Of a stretch of 64,000 nucleotides of DNA, positions 1 through 11,876 are shown one piece after another. Below the pieces are notes generated by a model. It worked only from the letters and a program-made list of their open reading frames with translations, had not been told where the DNA came from and did no database searches. Each line of letters opens with the position of its first letter. The first letter of the stretch is position 1. The position numbers and the translations under genes were made by a program. Source of the stretch: Bursaphelenchus xylophilus (taxonomy: Eukaryota; Nematoda; Chromadorea; Rhabditida; Aphelenchoididae); contig CAJFCV020000004.1 of assembly GCA_904066235.2 (NCBI GenBank), positions 9,920,001 to 9,984,000 of the forward strand. The letters are read 5' to 3'.

Positions 1-22
1 ATATGGAATTTATTCTTTCAAG

Positions 23-2642
23 GGTTTGCCGCAACCACGGATAAAGCCATCCCCGGCAACTACGGTCTTCACGATCTCCATCAAGCCCTCCGTTTTACTC
101 GGCGCAACGCCAAAGGCCTGTATTTGGACAATGACAGGATAACGGTTGGAGGGTATAGTGCCGGCTCTGCTGCTGCCAGCGCGTTGTCAATCAGCCCGTT
201 GACGCACAATCTGTTCAGTCAGGTCGTTCAGTTTAGCGGCTCCACTTTGGCTGAATGGGCATTCTCAAAAAGAGGTCTGGAAGTGACTGATCGGGTTGTG
301 AAAATCTTGGGATGCGCGGGCAAGGACGTGAAGGAGTGCATGAAGAGCAAGACGGTTGAGGAGATTGAAAACGCTGCGAAACAGGCGGTAAGCAACCCGT
401 TAGTTCTTGATTTTAGAGACTGGAGATTGTTACAGTGGGGGACCTGATCCAGTGGCAAAAAACGTACCATTTTGCATCCGGGAAGTATCCAAAATGTGGC
501 AAAATGCTTCCTTCTCGGAAAAACTTCGATTCTCTTTCTCTTTTTTTGTGAGGGAATGTGCGCCCTTCAAAACAAAGTTTTTTCACTTGGAGAGGGAGGT
601 ATTTTGCGACATTTTTTGATACTTCCTGGTCAAAATGGTACGTTTTTTCCCACCAGATCAGGTCCCCCACTGTAGGAAAACAAAACAATTTTGTAATCGT
701 CCTTCTTTTTTTATATTTTGACACTTGTTTTTATCTAATTTTTTTCGAAAATGAATGCTTTTTCAGCACGAGTTTGACGGCGAGATCAACTATTTCGACT
801 ATTCGCCAACCATCGACGGTGACTTTATCCCGGTTCATCCATCATTCCTCATTTCCTCGGCCAAACCAAAGCCAACTCTTGCGTCGCTCAACGAAAACGA
901 GGGTCTATTGGGATGTAAGTTGTTGCTGGAATTCTTTTAAAATACTATCCTTCTTTTATCATCCAATTAATTTTATTTTTGACCATTTACACGCCGCATG
1001 TATTAGGGTGTCCCATAAGTCTTGTGCATTTTTGGGTCGTCGATTTTTGCGAATTCCTGTGAGCTTTCTGGCGCATTACGAGATATGTTGGACATACGGT
1101 TTTGAAGCTCAGAAATTGCGCTTTTAAACCATGTATATCATGGCTGAAAAAAATCCACCTGCTACCCGCCCTACCCCAATATTGTGCTAGATATTTAAAA
1201 AATTTTCTTCCTGATGTTATATCTTTTGCAGCGATATATTATTCCGGCGAGGGCTGGAATCACGGACTGCCCAAAGAGAAGAAGGACAATTTTACCGTCG
1301 AAGATTTCAAGGAGCATATTAGAAACACTGTTGTGCTCAGAAAATTCTTTGGCGATCAGCACGAAGAAGCGGCCAAAGAGGTCGCCGATTTTTATTTGTC
1401 AACAGTGGAGCCGAAAGACCGCACCAAAGAGTTTCTATTGGATATGTACGCAAAAGTAAGCAGCTATGACACTTTTTATGGCATCGTTCTCAGCTAGATA
1501 ATTCTTAAATTTCATCAAAAATGTTTTTCAGGCCATTGGCGACGTCATGTTCGTGATTCCTCAGCTCCGCGAGTTCCGGCATAAGCTGAACTCGGGCTGG
1601 ACCGTTTACAATATTATGAGCACGTACAACGGGTATATCAAACGGAATTTCCCGCACGTTGAGGTGCAAAAAACTACGCATGGAATGGATTATGAGTTTC
1701 TTTACGGTAGAGAGGCTTTCGGGAGAACGCTCGGATTCACGGAGGAAGATGAGCCTTACAGAAAGTTGCTGGTCGATAGTATTGTCAGTTTTGTCAAGAC
1801 AGGGTGAGTCTTGCGTTGTTGGGAAAATTGAGCCTGCCTGGCAAGGAAGAGAGCCGAAAATTTGCGTGCGCCGAAAAAGGATGAATGAAAAATTCGTTCT
1901 GAAGTGCAGAAGAGTTTGAGTGAATTTCGAGCTCAGATTTTGTTCAAACTTTACTAGTTTTCTCTGCATAGCTTTAGGTCAATTTCTGAACATTTCGCCG
2001 TGTTCTTTTCATTCGGGGCAGAGATATTAAAGGGCCCGTACAGCTACTTTGAAAAGAGATTTTCTAGGCTTTGGGTGGCCTTCCGCTTTATCGTTTGTTT
2101 TCGTGGCGGGACGCACCGAGACTTGATGTAACTTTGTTTGATCCAATGTGATGAATATTAGATTACAATACATAAGAACGCCTCCCGAAGCCGAGAAAAT
2201 CCCTTTTCAAAGTAGCTGTACAGGCCCTATAAAACGAACAGAACCAAAGTTTTTTGTGAAAAATCTCGAAAAAAATCTCATTTTTGCGAACTTTCCACTT
2301 AAAAAATTACGGTTGTCTCTGCAAAGCACAAGCTAAAAATTTCGGATTCCTCATAACAATATTATATCTCAATTCACGCCAAAAATCATCATGATCGGCT
2401 TGTCGAGTCTTCAGCAATCTTATCCATGTCTTTTCAGCTCCCCAAAAAGCGATTCCAACCCGAATTTCGAAGCCATTTCGTCGGCAAAGCCGTTGGTTTA
2501 CACCGACCTCTCCAGTGAAGCATTTGTGAAATCGCCCTATTTCGGTAGAGAATTTGAATTCTGGGACCATATGGCCGAGAAATATCGCTACGACCTCATG
2601 TCCGGGACTTACAAAGAGGACAGAGAGAGGGTTGAACTTTGA
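23..2642 (+). CDS. Type-B carboxylesterase, 5' end outside window
   Basis: Hydrolyses carboxyl esters; alpha/beta-hydrolase fold. Exons 23-387, 767-914, 1232-1455, 1532-1803, 2438-2642, all with GT/AG borders and a continuous frame. The nucleophile elbow reads GGYSAGSAAA (Ser codon 160-162), the acidic residue is the second Glu of NENEG (899-901), and the catalytic His is in TTHGMDYEF (1679-1681), so the triad is complete and in family order. The oxyanion-hole region and N-terminus lie upstream of the window. There is no C-terminal membrane segment; the protein ends ERVEL, only loosely like the HxEL ER-retention ends of some carboxylesterases. Intron 1 holds a family A element and intron 4 a 200-bp foldback. 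It converges on the deiodinase gene. Family assignment is firm; substrate unknown. Confidence 0.93.
433..672. mobile_element. Family A MITE, copy 1
   Basis: Intron 1 of the carboxylesterase. Defining features of family A, seen here: terminal inverted repeats starting CAGTGGGGGACCTGATCCAG, flanking TA dinucleotides on both sides (431-432 and 673-674), near-complete palindromy, a GCGCGCC-like or GGGCGC centre in many copies, and no coding capacity. TA target sites and CAGTG ends are typical of Tc1/mariner-mobilised MITEs. Confidence 0.88.
2031..2230. repeat. 200-bp foldback in esterase intron 4
   Basis: About 40-bp inverted arms at 2031-2071 and 2187-2230 (left arm begins GGGCCCGTACAGCTACTTTG; the right arm is its complement) separated by 115 bp. 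No coding potential. Only this copy is seen in the window. Confidence 0.7.
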
Positions 2643-3039
2643 ATATTCACAAAATTTTTTTGAAATTTGTGTGTATTTTTCGATTTATTATACTTTTTCT
2701 GCGGTCTAAACTTACTGTTCGTCACTTTTTTTTTTGAGAAAATTGCATTTTTGTCTAGCTGGTAACTAGTATTTATTAGCAATAAATGTCAATTTTTTTC
2801 ATGGAATGTGGGATTTTAAGTGAAACTTAAAATTGTTCGGATGAAAGACAAGATAATTTCAAAATGGCAGTAAAATACGGTTAAATATCGGAAAATTTCA
2901 GCAGTCAAGAACACCATTTTTTGACTGAAAATTGAGTTTTTCCGACCAAAATCATCATTTTCTGTTATTTTCGTAATTTCTCTCTCTTGTTCAAAGATTT
3001 TCTCTGGAAACAAGGTCAAAAAAGAGTCCAATGAACGCC
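2643..3039. other. Convergent 3' intergenic region
   Basis: Separates the stop codons of the carboxylesterase (+) and the deiodinase (-). It is AT-rich, with no reading frame that I believe. TTTATT at 2772-2777 and AATAAA at 2781-2786 form a back-to-back poly(A) signal pair that could serve both strands. Confidence 0.6.
2772..2786. terminator. Bidirectional poly(A) signal pair
   Basis: TTTATTAGCAATAAA: an AATAAA hexamer on each strand, 3 bp apart. It lies 139 nt past the esterase stop (+) and about 260 nt past the deiodinase stop (-). Confidence 0.5.
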
Positions 3040-4776
3040 TTAGTACATTCTAATAATATCCTCAAGTTTTTTCCGCCGAAGGTCCGGAACATGTGCGTCT
3101 TCTTGCGGATATCCGATGGGCAAAATCAACATGGCCTTTTCATTGTCAGGGCGCCGCAAAAGTTCACGGATCCGACCACCTGCGTTCAGTGGGGCTGTTG
3201 TTACAGTGACTAGTCCAACGTTCTGAAAAATTGCGTCGTTTGTGCGAAAATTCAACGAGTGAAAGACTTGACTCAGTCGTGGAAAACTTGGCCATTGAGA
3301 GGTAAGACTTGACCCAAAATTTTTTTTTATAAAAAAAAATAATAGAGATAAGACTTGACCCAAACCAAAAGAATAAAGAAAATAAATGTAATTTGAGGTA
3401 TTTAAAATCAAATTTAATTTATTGCGGGCAAAACTTGCCGAACCCCCGATTTTCGAATTCGAGGGAAACACTTGACCCAAAGCCACAAAAAAACACAAAA
3501 TAGGCGCTGAAATGCACACTAATAGCGACATTGCATTCTACATAAAACCCAAGCATTTTTGAAAAACACAGCGGCCGGAGAAACACTTGACCTATCAGAG
3601 GAAGACTTGACCCCAAAAGCGCCATTGGCCAAAAAGGAAGAGCAAATATAGAGGGCGTATTTCAGACCCTAAATAAAGAAAAAAGTAAACCATCAGTTTA
3701 CCTGAATGGCAGCCAGCAAAATCCCAACAGCAATACTGCAGCCCATTTCATTATAATAGGTGATTTGACGCTCTCCATCTGGTTTTATTTGGAAGATCTG
3801 AAAAAAATTCATTTGTTAAAGGTCTAAAAACAAAGTCGTTTTGATTTCCCAATCCGTATAGCCATCTTTAAAAACCTTTAAAAAAATAATTTTTTACATG
3901 TTTCATAACGACGATGACGTAGGGTGCTTCCGTAATATACGGCTTATTCCAATGGACGCTGAGATGGTCCACATCCAACACCCATTTGGCGCCGATCCTC
4001 CTTGTGTAGTTCCGTTGTTCCTCCTCTTCGATAATCGCCCTCAAATTTCGTTTGATTTTGTGGCTATGGATAACACAAAATGTCCACGGTTGAAGATTTG
4101 CCCCGCTTGGAGAGGCGCCTAAATTTGGAAAATTCAAAAAATAAATTCGTTTTATCACTATGATTACAATTTTCATGCGTTTTGCTCTACCTACCAGCTG
4201 TTTTAATCAAATTTTGGATGACCTTCAATGGAATATCTTTGTCGCTGAAGCAGCGAACGCTCCTTCGCAACTTCATGTGCTCGTAGAAGGATTGAGATTT
4301 GGCCATCATTTCCTCCTCCGAATAACATAAAGGAATGTAGGGAACCTCTTTGTACAGATGAAGATCCTCTTGCAAATCGAGGACATCCAAGTCCGAGCCC
4401 ACACCTTTTTCGGCGTACTCTTTTTTGACTTGCTGAAAAGCGTTGATTTCATTGGCTAAATAATCAAGGTTTGATTCGAACTAAACTTGGCTTGGCGACT
4501 TTACAAGCCGACTATTGTAAAGTCGCTATAGTAAACGCTTACCGTGCTCAACGACCTCCGCAGCCTCTCTCTCTCCTCTTCCATCTCCCTCAATTTTGTG
4601 ACCTTGGCCGACTGTCGATGCCCCCTCTGGCCGAACATTGTATAGAGTTGATGCAGAATAAAGCACAGCACAATCGTAGAGGCCGCCACATTCAGATGCC
4701 AAGGCTCGACAGCGTCGTAGACTCGTTGCCAAAGCTTCTTGGGTTGACCCGTATCGTCCAAGTTTTGGGTGGCCAT
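3040..4776 (-). CDS. sup-18-like: Iodotyrosine deiodinase homologue (SUP-18-like)
   Basis: Nitroreductase-fold flavoprotein. In vertebrates IYD removes iodide from iodotyrosines; the C. elegans relative SUP-18 acts with the SUP-9/UNC-93 potassium channel complex. Exons (transcript order): 4776-4543, 4432-4195, 4118-3898, 3797-3702, 3222-3040; 323 aa. One N-terminal membrane segment at about residues 28-47 is followed by a charged linker, then LRRSVR (FMN phosphate contact, 133-138), TAGASPSGANLQPWTF, and a C-terminal block GGRIRELLRRPDNEKAM with a following IGYPQEDA. By spacing, the substrate-lid residues equivalent to human E157, Y161 and K182 are present as E191, Y195 and K216. In-frame upstream ATGs extend to 4959 (384 aa); I chose 4776 because it starts just before the membrane anchor. 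Confidence 0.9.
3290..3635. repeat. Degenerate ACTTGACCCAAA repeats in deiodinase intron 4
   Basis: Five direct copies of a motif close to AGACTTGACCCAAA (near 3306, 3351, 3469, 3584 and 3605) within 320 bp of one intron. The outer flanks TTGGCCATT and AATGGCCAA-like are inverted, so this may be a decayed element. Confidence 0.45.
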
Positions 4777-6310
4777 CAGGCCTGCAAAGTAAATGCGTCT
4801 ACGAGCAATCATGATGGGGACAAAAAGAAGTGAGATCGAGGAACGGGCATAGGGCAAACAAGAAGCCGATGGATCATAAAACCCGGTAGTAAAATGGATA
4901 ATGAACCATAAAAACAAATGGTTGAGTTTCAGGAAAAAAGTAACTCGGACGAAGGACAAAGATTATAGCAAGGTGGGAGGTGTATGTTAGCTTTTTTCGG
5001 CTAGCCCTGGTCACACATCGCTTCCCATTTCACAAGTATTCAAAACACTATATAACATGAAATAGTATTTCCTCTCCATGCTGATATAAACCCCTTAAAC
5101 ACTCACATATACCAAGATTCCTTCCGAATCTCTCACCTCATTTCTCACCCATCCCATTTATATATTTACTCTTCCACATCCGGTTTTCCTCATAAAAATT
5201 AATAAAACCCCGGGAATCAAGATCAATCGGCACAAAGAGCCCAAAAAAATCACGTCCAAAATCTCTCCCACCCCCAACAATCGGCCGTGGGCCGCTCGAA
5301 TCAAACGCCCATCCGCTTTGAGGGAGATTATTTTTTGGGCGGCAAAAAACAAGGACGTCCACACACCTGTCTTCTTACGCAAATCAGACAGAAATTTCGG
5401 GGCCACGTAATGCCCGCCGAGCATGGAGGATGGGGAATGACAAAGTGTAGGTGAACTTTTTGCTCCTTTGCACCGTGCAATTTCTTGCTTTTTGCACGTC
5501 ATTGGCTTTTGCGGCTAAAGTTTTCACACTGAAGCGAATAAATATTACTAATAACAAGGGACGTGTGCCAAGTTTTACGGTCAATTATTCTTCTTTAAAT
5601 TTTGCAAACGCATTGGGAATAGGGTCGGTGTTATAATTCCAGAGAGTCTTATACTGGAAAAGGCGACGATGAGCCGACGCCCAAGGGCGAAAAAAAAAAA
5701 CCCCTGTAAAGTTGTGACACCAATTGAGAGAGGAGTTCTTCGCAATCACAATGATGCCGCAATTATGCCTTAACGCCCTCTGGCTTACGAGTTACAAACA
5801 TTTTTTTCCAAGGTGGAAAGAAAATTTTGTCATCCGTTTTTTCGCCTTTTTCAAAAAAAAGTGCATGGAAAGTGCACCAAGTGATAGGATTTTTTAGGTA
5901 GGCTGTTAGACTGTCCCACAATGTTTCTGTGCCCAATTTCAAGGTTCTATGCCCAGAAGTTCCCTAGAACCAGATGGAAAGAAAATTTTGTCGCCCAGTA
6001 TCGCTCGCGCATTGCAGAACGAGCCGGAGTATTTAATAATCTTTACGGCAGAGAGTGGACGGAAAACGTGGAGAAAAAAATTTAACAAGTTCGAAGACCA
6101 ATGCCAAAATGAACCTCAGTATTACAAACACATCCGCCCTCTGTATTATATTGATATTTCTGCAAGTATCATAATTTATTTTTCGGGGGTTCACTATAAA
6201 CAAAATGGACGATATGTTTCTATTTTTCGTTTTTCATCGTGATTATATTCATTATGATTATTGGGCAGATATCAAACACGCTTCTTTTGTTCCATGCTCT
6301 GATCCTTATA
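4777..6310. other. Intergenic region, no gene recognised
   Basis: Lies between the divergent 5' end of the deiodinase and the 3' end of the forkhead gene. It contains two copies of a GGTGGAAAGAAAATTTTGTC-like segment (5813-5834 and 5972-5992). A TTTATT at 6175-6180 is a possible poly(A) signal for the forkhead gene, about 130 nt past its stop. Small open frames here show no family resemblance. Confidence 0.5.
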
Positions 6311-9000
6311 TTAGCCTCTATTTGTGACCACTTCATCGATCAGTTTGTCCAATTCATCCGCAATTCTCGTCCTTCCAACGCTCCCATTTTCTTCCACATT
6401 GTCCATTAAAATCTGTTGCGGCACTTCCGAGTTCTCCTTTGTTGGGCTCTCCGATTCGTCCAGGAAATTCATTGGAGGCGACTCCATTTCCACTGGTCTG
6501 TTCTCATAGGTCAGTGGGAAAGGCCGTGGCTTTTTGATCACAACAGTTTTCTGGGGCCTGGCTTCGGTTTGGCGGATGATATAAGACGGGCTAATTCGTT
6601 TTGGGACAAGATACCGGGCTCGTGGTGGTGCTGGTCGAGGGGCCATCACGGGATGTTGAGGTTGATATCTGAACGGCGGGATCGGATCTTCCGGCACTGA
6701 TGCTGAAACAGGAAAAAATTTAGCAAGAGAAAACTTAAGTTAAAGGTTAGTATCAAAGTAGATATTTATTAAGACCATGATTATGTAATTTTTAAAAAGT
6801 AATTTTCCAAGGCTCTTACCATTCGAATCATGATGATATTTCTCCCCAATTTTCGTCCTCTCCGCCTGATAACCGGACGTTCCAGCCTTTGGATATTGCT
6901 GATATCCAGCGCCAACTCCAACATAGCGATGCGGCGGCTGCATTGACGGTGCAATATCAGTCCGCACCACAATGACTTTCGGCTCCACTCTCCGCCGTTT
7001 GGGCCGCTCTTCGCTCGGTGTGTCCGAGTATTGGAAATGCGCCGGCGGCATTCCCATTCTGCCCTCGATGATCGCGTCCAAGTCGCCGGGGTTGATCATC
7101 GCCGACGCGATTGTTGTGGCACTCCGCTCTTTCCATTTCCGGATCTCGGCGTCGATTTTGTCGTCTTTCTCCGGGTTCAGGCGCCACAGAAACGCCTTGC
7201 GGCTTTGCACATCGCCCACGTCGAAATCCACCTTTTCAAAGCATTGGTTCAACGAGAGGTTGTGACGAATCGAGTTCTTCCAGCCAGACGGCGCTTCGCG
7301 GAAGAATGGAAAATGATGACTAAAAAATTGTTGTATTAGCAAGGGAAATACTCCTTTTTAAATACGACGCTCAGATTTTGATTAAACTTGCCATAAATTT
7401 ACAGGGGAATTACCTCAAGTGTGACGCTCAGATTTTTTATGAAACTCGGCACAAACTTAGAATATTTTTCTCTACGACATATGCGAGAATTCTTGCTCAC
7501 GCTTTGCTGAAACAACCGAGATTTTTAGATCGAAAGTCGGCGAAAATTTGATAATTTTTGCCGAACTTCGGCACGAAAAGTTTCATGCCTATTTTTACCA
7601 TATAGGGAAATGTTTCCATAAAAAATCAAATTTTTACGCGCGAAACCAGAAAAGTTATGGCCCGAAAGGTGTTTTTCTCTCTGACCGCTCTCCACGCTCA
7701 GTTTACTCTTTCGGCGGCAAGATCGTTCAATATCTCGGCAGCGCTTGCAAAGCGCGAGCTAAAATTTTCAGGAATTGATAAATTGATATTTAGTTCATGC
7801 CTCACGTGTGTGCAAAATTTAAAGAAAATCTGAGCGTCGCACTTGGGGGTATTTCCCTTGTTTTCGAAGACGGAACTCTAGTTCACTCTTTGCAAAACGA
7901 GATCTTTAGATCAAAATTTTGGCAAAAATGTAATGCGCTTTGGCAAATTTTGGCTTAAAAATTTTCATGTCTCTTTCTACCATGGGGTAATGTTTCCACA
8001 GAAAAGCAACTTTTTCCATGCAAAACGGCAAAAATACGGTCAAAGTGCGCATCGCACTCCGCCTTTCTCCTACTTTTCCTTGGCTCCAAAGATCTCGAAC
8101 CCTCGCCTAGCTCTGCAAAGCGCGAGCTAACAAAATTCTAAGATTTTCAAGCTTTAATATTTGGCCAATGTGCGTGCAAAAAATGTCGAGAATCTGAGCG
8201 GCCCACTTCCAACAATTCCTTTATAAAATGGTTCCACTTACCATAAAAATCTGTAAATCTCCGAAACAGCCAGTTCCCCATCTTCGGCGTTCCGTAACGT
8301 CATCCCAATCAACGCGCAATACGAGAAATTCGGTTTTTTGAATCCATTATTCGTCCTGAACTCGTCAATTGGCCTTCTTTTGAGTTTCCGCTTCACAACC
8401 GGCTCTGATCTCTCTTCCACGTCCAGGTATTCAATTGGACTTTGGGCTGGCGGAGGCTGTGCTGGAGGATTGATGGGCGGTAAATTGACAACTTTGGGCT
8501 CAACGTATTCTTGTGGGTAGTCGAAATTCTCAATATTCAGCCCAGAGAAGTCATTCTGCCCGTAGCTGGTGAAGGAGTCGGTGTAATATTGGTCGAGGGA
8601 GAGGTTTTCGGTGGGGAAAAAGTCCTGAAATTAGAGCGTTATGGTATGAAGTGGAAATATTTTTGGAAAAATGGGACTTTCAAATTGCAAACTTAGTGAA
8701 AATTTAGCGAAATTTTAACCATGAAATATTGAGGTATCTTCAGTTTTTTTTTTGAAAATTTTTATATCGAATTTGATGACATTTTTTGGACATTGCTTAC
8801 CGACTGAAACGTCTCCGGATTGGCCCAACTTGCCTCGGGCATTTCATGACTTTGAAGGTTTAATTCTTGCTGGAACAAAGTGTGATCGTTATCGTCTTCG
8901 AACTCGTATCTAAAAAGTTTTTTACCATCATGAGCAAAATGTCAAAAAAAAAATAGAAGAAATCCCAAGAGTTTACGAATGTTACAACTTACTGGATCAT
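6311..9000 (-). CDS. Forkhead transcription factor, FoxN1/4-like
   Basis: Nuclear DNA-binding protein. Exons: 9000-8993 (an 8-nt first exon, ATGATCCA), 8909-8801, 8624-8242, 7319-6820, 6702-6311; 463 aa. The winged-helix domain spans about residues 135-230 and is split by an intron after EIYRFL: KKPNFSYCALIGM starts it and the recognition helix reads GWKNSIRHNLSLN (179-191). The sequence after it (SRKAFLWRLNPEK) resembles the SRKGCLWALNP segment of FoxN1/N4 more than FoxA or FoxO. The N-terminus is acidic and proline-rich. A basic patch ERPKRRRVEPK beyond the domain is a likely nuclear localisation signal. Intron 3 (7320-8241) is filled by nested family C elements. The forkhead call is firm; the subclass is moderate. 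The tiny first exon is the least certain part. Confidence 0.9.
7339..8222. mobile_element. Family C element, outer copy, split by insertion
   Basis: Left part 7339-7401 and right part 7861-8222 together make one degenerate family C element. The gap is filled by another copy of the same family. It occupies nearly all of forkhead intron 3. Confidence 0.7.
7402..7860. mobile_element. Family C element, inner copy
   Basis: Family C is about 450 bp with inverted ends (GGGAAGTACCCCAAGTGCG-like followed by ACGCTCAGATTT), imperfect arms, the recurrent phrases GCTTGCGCTTTGCAGAAAC and TTTTTCTCTCTGACCGCTCT, and no transposase. This copy is inserted within the outer copy, so it is the younger of the two. 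Confidence 0.75.
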
Positions 9001-9362
9001 CGTCAAACACCTTTGAAATTGCCAATTAAAGTTATGCCAACTTATTCCTCTCCTCCCAATTTACAAAACCCAATAAGTTTATTGCAGAAAATCGGTTGGT
9101 CCAAGAAGGATTTTGGCGCCAAAATTCTTCGCCCTGACTCGAAGGAAAGAGCAGAAGGTGTGAGTGTAAAAAATAATTGCATGCGAATAAGTTTTACAGA
9201 GAAATCTACGGTGCTGATAGACAGAAAAATCATTGGCCTGAAATTACCGCGAGGCAATTTTAATGAGACAGGAAAAGAAAATGTAGATAAAAATTTGACG
9301 TTATGTACACACATATGATTAGAAATTATATAGTAAAGTAAGTTTTAAAATCTACATATACC

Positions 9363-9499
9363 AGTGTGCAGCATAGAAAATCGCATCTCCGTCGAGAAAA
9401 TTTAATGTGTTGCGACACAAAGTCAAGTTGCTTTTCAATTCAGCGACAGAATCGGCGCAGCGACATTTTGCTCATTATGTTCCCGACAAACTGATATTT
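9363..9499. mobile_element. Family B MITE, 5'-truncated copy
   Basis: Family B is about 140 bp with ends CTGTCGGGAAAATAATGAG, often preceded by CAGT, and an interior with GATTTTGCCGCGACACAATTC and GATGCGACAGAGTG phrases. Here the left terminus is eroded; the right end TCATTATGTTCCCGACAAAC is intact. Confidence 0.7.
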
Positions 9500-10250
9500 C
9501 CTTGTGACAACAATACACCTGAAAAAAATATGGCTACTGTAAATCCAAGGCGCTTTTATACAGATATTCCACGCCCGAGTTTCTTGCAAATTTGAAGAAA
9601 ATACAAGCGTCGCATTTGGCGACTTAGACGTATAACTGTGGCATTTTCGTTGTGCATTTTTACAGGTAGAATTAAATATTTAGAATGTCTGTTAATATCA
9701 CCTGAAAGCACGTTGAAAACGCTATCTACTGATACATGCTTCTTGTGGTCAAGCTTATCATAGCGTTTTTTATAAAGCTTCAAAGATGACCAACTTTCGT
9801 CCCAGAAAAATGTCCTTTCGTCTTAGAAAGTGGCTGCGGCCCCCAAGAAAAATATTTTTTATGAGTTGTTGTATGAATTTTTTACTAATGTGTTATAGTA
9901 TGAATGTCACATTTTTACTTATTATAATATTTCTTTTCGGCCTTCATGGAAAACAAACAAAACCAAAGGGCGTTTCAAACGAAAAGCGCCGTTCTTCAGA
10001 CAGTCTTTGAACGAGCATAATCTCGTTTAGCGGTACCGGAAAACAACTCGAATATGAAAAGAGGGAAAAGTTCCGGCGGGAAAATACGAAAATACGATCC
10101 TCTTTGTCTACAGTTTTGGCTTCCACACTTTGTCAAAAGTGCGTAGACTGCAATGCATGCGACAAAGAGTCTACGCACTTTTCATAAAGCGTTGTAAACA
10201 CTTTTTAATACTTTTGTATTAATATTTTTGGATCGTAAATGTATTGAGTC

Positions 10251-10388
10251 CTGTCGGGAAAATAATGAGCACTCTGTCGCATCGCATCACCGCTGAGAAA
10301 ATGGATTGTAGCGCGAGAAAATCAAATTAGTTTTCAGTTCAGCGACGTGATTAGCGCAGCGACATTGTACACATTATTTTTCCGACAA
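10251..10388. mobile_element. Family B MITE
   Basis: Both termini present (CTGTCGGGAAAATAATGAGC at the left; a Pyr-rich CATTATTTTTCCGACA at the right). Confidence 0.8.
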
Positions 10389-11120
10389 TATAATAACAAG
10401 TATTTCTCATCCTTTTTTCAGCAATCCGTCACTTAAAATTTGGTGATACTTGGTACAAACTTAGACTACATTTTTTCGGATTTTTTCTCTGAACGCTCTC
10501 CGCATTTCTCGCACTCTCTCGTCATCAAAGATCATTGAATACTACCACTAAAAATCGAAGTTTGCATAACAGATATTTATATGTATGCCTACGCAATATA
10601 AGCGAATGTTTGGGTTTCGTGGCCAAGATGGCATCCATTTTGTCATGTGACAAGTCTTCAGTTTATGCAAATTACCCTCCGCTTCTAAATTCATTTCTCT
10701 TGGAATGCGAGAAATTGAATTTAGCGCAGACTTTCGAAACGTTCTAGAGAGATTGGCGAAGGGCAAGTGGGAACGGTGCGGACCGTGATCTTTTATAAGA
10801 TTTTGGGGAAATCTCATAAAAAGAATTTCCGCGTGCAAACTTGTTGTTGCTGAAACAAGCTTACTTAGGGAGAGGGCTAGGGGGTTTGTTTCGATTTTTG
10901 TTTGTAGCCTTTGGTTAGTGTCACGGTCTTTTTTTGCAAATCTCGCAAGCCAATCTTTGAATAAATCTGGAAAATCAGCCAACATTTGCTTACAGCAGGA
11001 AATTCTTCTAAGCATGGGTTTGGCAGTTAGATGTTGCGAGCTGAGCTTCCAGGTGTATAATAAATGGCTGGAAAATTGTTGCCATGCTGTTGTTGAAGGC
11101 ATCTTTTGCTCGGAGTTGGA

Positions 11121-11508
11121 CGTTGGGGGAAGCCGAAATGTATAATATTATTTTTTTTTGATGCAAGTGTCGAAATAAGGATAATCGATGGTGTTGATTT
11201 CGAAAAGTACATTCATTTTTTGATACTTACTTTTTTTATCAGTAGTACTGTAAAGAAGTAATTTTTTAGAATTTTTTTCACAAATACTCGATTTGGGAGG
11301 TTTCGATGGCGCCGAATCTTATTTATTTTTTTATGACTTGAAAACAGCACCATCGAAAATCCCAAATCGAATATTCATGAAAAAAATTCAAAAAATTACT
11401 ACTTTACAGCACTGCATAAGAGGAAAAGTAAATATCAAAAAAAAATGGATGACATTTTTAGAAATCAGCACCTTCCGGTATCCTAATTTTCGGTTTCCCC
11501 AATCGATA
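11121..11508. repeat. Foldback element with TACTACTTTACAG arms
   Basis: Two inverted arms meet near 11325. The outer ends are GGGGGAAGCCGAAA and TTTCGGTTTCCCC, and the inner arms carry a TTACTACTTTACAGCACTG-like segment and its complement. A one-arm relative lies at 37440-37650, and its GTCAGCACCCTCGA phrase is also shared with the 23.5-24.6 kb palindrome. Confidence 0.7.
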
Positions 11509-11876
11509 TGCTTCTCGTAAAACTAATTTTGTATTAGTATTCAAAAATTATTGAAAAGCCAGCAACAACCTTTGTTCTACCTGGATATGACGTTGTTTTT
11601 TTTATTTGCCTCGTATAACCGCTCAGAATTTCCTCCCTAACTACTACTTAGCCCTTCGCCGTGTGTTTTCATTTGGCCAAGAGCACATTTTTACAGTTCA
11701 GTTCACTTAGACATAGAAGCGTGCAGAAAATTCTATAATTTTTATTTTAGAAGCTTTTTGGTGCAGACTGCGTTTAAATAGACATTTTTCGAGTTTTGGA
11801 TACACATAACATACATACATACATGTGTTTTCTCATCTGGCGCTGATGTTTACTCGTTTTTAAATTTTATTACTAG

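Noticed and set aside
5158..5502. 114-codon minus-strand frame with a hydrophobic C-terminal half
   Set aside because: No splice or start context linking it to the deiodinase and no recognisable motif.
10548..11102. 184-codon open frame on the minus strand
   Set aside because: No family resemblance, no signal or domain pattern, ends inside a foldback element; length alone is not enough in this gene-poor stretch.
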